From NCBI GenBank assembly GCA_937141935.1, contig CAKZQS010000042.1, positions 243,226 through 307,225 on the forward strand: DNA of 64,000 nucleotides. Direction: 5' to 3'. Position 1 is the stretch's first letter. Every line of letters starts with the position of its first letter. This document shows, one piece after another, positions 62,398 through 64,000 of this stretch. Origin of the DNA: an uncultured Ectothiorhodospiraceae bacterium (GTDB lineage Bacteria; Pseudomonadota; Gammaproteobacteria; Nevskiales; Oceanococcaceae). A program made the position numbers and the translations under genes. The notes below the pieces were generated by a model that was given only the letters and a program-made list of their open reading frames with translations, searched no databases and was not told the origin of the DNA.

Positions 62398-63753
62398 CTA
62401 GTTCGCGCCCTCGATCAGGGCCAGCAGTTCACGGGTTTTGGCCTGCATCAACGCGCGGTCGCCGCGGGATTCCACGTTGAGCCGGGTCACCGGCTCGGTG
62501 TTGCTCTTGCGCAGGTTGAAGCGCCACTGCGGGAACTCCAGCGTCAGCCCGTCCAGGCGGTTCTCGGCCACCGCCTCCTCGCCGTAACGCGCGTACACGC
62601 GGGCAATGGCCGCCTCGGGGTCGGCCACACGGCGGTTGATCTCGCCGCTGGCCGGGTAGGCCGCGATGCGCTCGGCCACCAGCGACGACAGCGGCTTGCC
62701 GGTCTTCGACAGAAGAGCGGCGACCAGCAGCCAGGGGATATTGCCGTTGTCGCAATAGGCGAAGCGGCGAAAGTAGTGGTGCGCGCTCATCTCGCCGCCG
62801 TACAGGCCGTCGTTCTCGCGCATGATCTGCTTGATGTAGGCGTGCCCGGTCTTGCTTTGCACCGCCTCGCCGCCGCCGGCGGCCACGATGTCGATGGTGT
62901 TCCAGGTCATGCGCACGTCGTGCACGATGGTCGAACCGGGGTTCTCGCGCAGCAGCGCCTCGGCCAGCAGGCCCACGACGTAATAGCCCTCGATGAACTC
63001 GCCGCGCTCGTCAAAAAAGAAGCAGCGGTCGAAATCCCCATCCCAGGCCACGCCGAAATCGGCGCCGGCCGCGCGCACGGCCTGCGCGGTCACCGGCTGG
63101 TTCTCCAGCAGGATCGGGTTGGGGATGCCGTTGGGGAAGCGGCCATCGGGTTCGTGGTGCAGCCGCTCAAAGCGAAAGGGCAGCTCCGGCTCCAGCGCGT
63201 CGACCACCAGCCCCGCCGGGCCATTGCCCGCATTGACCAGGATCGTCAGCGGCTTGAGGTCGGCCAGGTCCACATAGCCCAGCAGGTGGCGCACATAGTC
63301 CTCGCGATGCGCCAGCGGGGTCAGTGCGGCCTGCTCCTCGGGGCAGACCTCGGTGTCCTCGGCCACCAGCGCCTCGATGTCCGCCAGCCCCGTGTCGGCG
63401 CCGATGGGGCGCGAGCCTTCGCGCACCAGCTTCATGCCGTTGTAGTCCATCGGATTGTGGCTGGCGGTGACCATGATGCCGCCGTCGAAGTCGTATTCGA
63501 AGGTGGCGAAATACACCTCTTCGGTGCCGCACAGGCCGATGTCGTGGACCTCCACGCCCTGGTCGATCAGCCCCAGCGCCAGCGCGTTTTGCAGCTCGGC
63601 GCTGGACAGGCGCACATCCCGGCCCGTGACCACGCGCTGCGGGCGCACGACGCGCGCGTAGGCGCGGCCGATGCGGTAGGCGATGTCGACGTTCAGCTCG
63701 TCGGGCAGGCGCCCACGGATGTCGTAGGCCTTGAAACAGGGCAGTTCGCTCAT
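62398..63753 (-). CDS. Phosphomannomutase/phosphoglucomutase
   Basis: 451 residues from MSELPCFKAYDIRGRLPDEL. GIMVTASHNPMDYNGMKL has the phosphoserine, VAWDGDFDRCFFFDERGEFI the metal-binding DGDxD loop, GLYGGEMSAHHYFRRFAYCD the sugar loop and FNLRKSNTEPVTRLNVE the phosphate-binding C-terminal motif. It resembles CpsG/ManB and supplies mannose-1-phosphate for GDP-mannose and surface polysaccharide. The upstream 62229-62397 carries only a GGCCTC/GAGGCC hairpin (62248-62278). Confidence 0.92.
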   Translation of the reverse strand: MSELPCFKAYDIRGRLPDELNVDIAYRIGRAYARVVRPQRVVTGRDVRLSSAELQNALALGLIDQGVEVHDIGLCGTEEVYFATFEYDFDGGIMVTASHNPMDYNGMKLVREGSRPIGADTGLADIEALVAEDTEVCPEEQAALTPLAHREDYVRHLLGYVDLADLKPLTILVNAGNGPAGLVVDALEPELPFRFERLHHEPDGRFPNGIPNPILLENQPVTAQAVRAAGADFGVAWDGDFDRCFFFDERGEFIEGYYVVGLLAEALLRENPGSTIVHDVRMTWNTIDIVAAGGGEAVQSKTGHAYIKQIMRENDGLYGGEMSAHHYFRRFAYCDNGNIPWLLVAALLSKTGKPLSSLVAERIAAYPASGEINRRVADPEAAIARVYARYGEEAVAENRLDGLTLEFPQWRFNLRKSNTEPVTRLNVESRGDRALMQAKTRELLALIEGAN

Positions 63754-63869
63754 GGCGGCGCGGTCGGTGCTGCAGGGGGAAGCGCCGCAGGCTAGCACAG
63801 GGTTGTGGCGTCGCCGGCGACGGCCGCGGTGCGCCAGCGCGCGGCTCGCCGGTCAAGCCGGAGCGCGGC

Positions 63870-64000
63870 TCAGGCGGCGCCGTCCTCGGCGCGGCCGTCG
63901 TCGTGCTTGCGCAGCAGGTGCCGGAGCTGGTCATAGCTCAGGCCCAAGGCGCGGGCGGTGCGCTTCTGGTGGTGGCCGTGCTGGCGCAGCGCCTGGCGCA
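63870..64000 (-). CDS. PspF-like sigma-54 activator, C-terminal end only
   Basis: Forty-two residues enter from the right edge and stop at 63870: HGHHQKRTARALGLSYDQLR then HLLRKHDDGRAEDGAA. This is a Fis-type helix-turn-helix in the form seen at the end of PspF (NQKRAAELLGLTYHQFRALL-like). The central ATPase is outside the window, so the assignment to the phage-shock regulator rests on this motif alone. Confidence 0.6.
   Translation of the reverse strand, partial: RQALRQHGHHQKRTARALGLSYDQLRHLLRKHDDGRAEDGAA

Overview
The window is a continuous, gene-dense stretch of a high-GC chromosome with the housekeeping gene order of a gammaproteobacterium. The marker blocks are sdhCDAB-sdhE, rpoE-rseABC-lepA-lepB-rnc-era-recO-pdxJ, tig-clpP-clpX-lon-hupB-ppiD, thrS-infC-rpmI-rplT-pheST-ihfA-merR, and lptFG divergent from pepA-holC. 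CysB, FabI and PpiD also point to Gammaproteobacteria, perhaps a lineage near Xanthomonadales or Chromatiales; the species cannot be named from the sequence. No insertion sequence, prophage, CRISPR array, plasmid function or rRNA is visible.

Layout. 1-2.3 kb: photolyase (cut by the window edge), folA, pdxH and tRNA-Ser. 2.3-6.4 kb: class I aldolase, a structured intergenic block, then two adjacent OmpA-like proteins with calcium-type (TSP3) repeats. 6.5-14.1 kb: prfB with its programmed frameshift, lysS, ygfZ, and a succinate dehydrogenase cluster flanked by two assembly factors (SdhAF4-like and SdhE). 14.1-25.1 kb: nadB, then the sigma-E envelope-stress operon running into translation, RNA-processing and B6 genes; two genes here (a glutaredoxin-like gene and rnc) appear to start with CTG inside a CTGA overlap. 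25.1-30.1 kb: a polar amino-acid ABC transporter whose four-gene chain ends in a BarA/GacS-type hybrid kinase, every junction overlapping.

30.1-33.5 kb holds what I regard as the most interesting locus: two tandem small-RNA-like units of identical 185-bp period. Each has the same 17-bp upstream element, a C-rich GTGTCCTCC motif, a covarying closing stem and an intrinsic terminator. They lie between the divergent transporter operon and a lactonase-like/astB/elaA operon. 33.5-40.3 kb: three tRNAs, then trigger factor, ClpP, ClpX, Lon (with a sigma-32-like promoter), HU and two more tRNAs. 40.4-51.6 kb: ppiD, fabI, a ProQ-family gene, tRNA-Pro and the thrS-to-ihfA translation operon with the rare ATT start of infC. 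51.7-64 kb: cysB/cysG, holC, pepA, lptFG, an acyl-CoA synthetase and acyl-CoA dehydrogenase pair, a decaying 17-bp tandem repeat, a DUF1249 gene, phosphomannomutase and the tail of a PspF-like activator.

Most genes are conserved core functions. The unusual signal lies in the non-coding DNA (sRNA pair, hairpin array inside the sdh operon, inverted-repeat block, minisatellite) and in translational oddities (frameshift, ATT start, two CTG starts).
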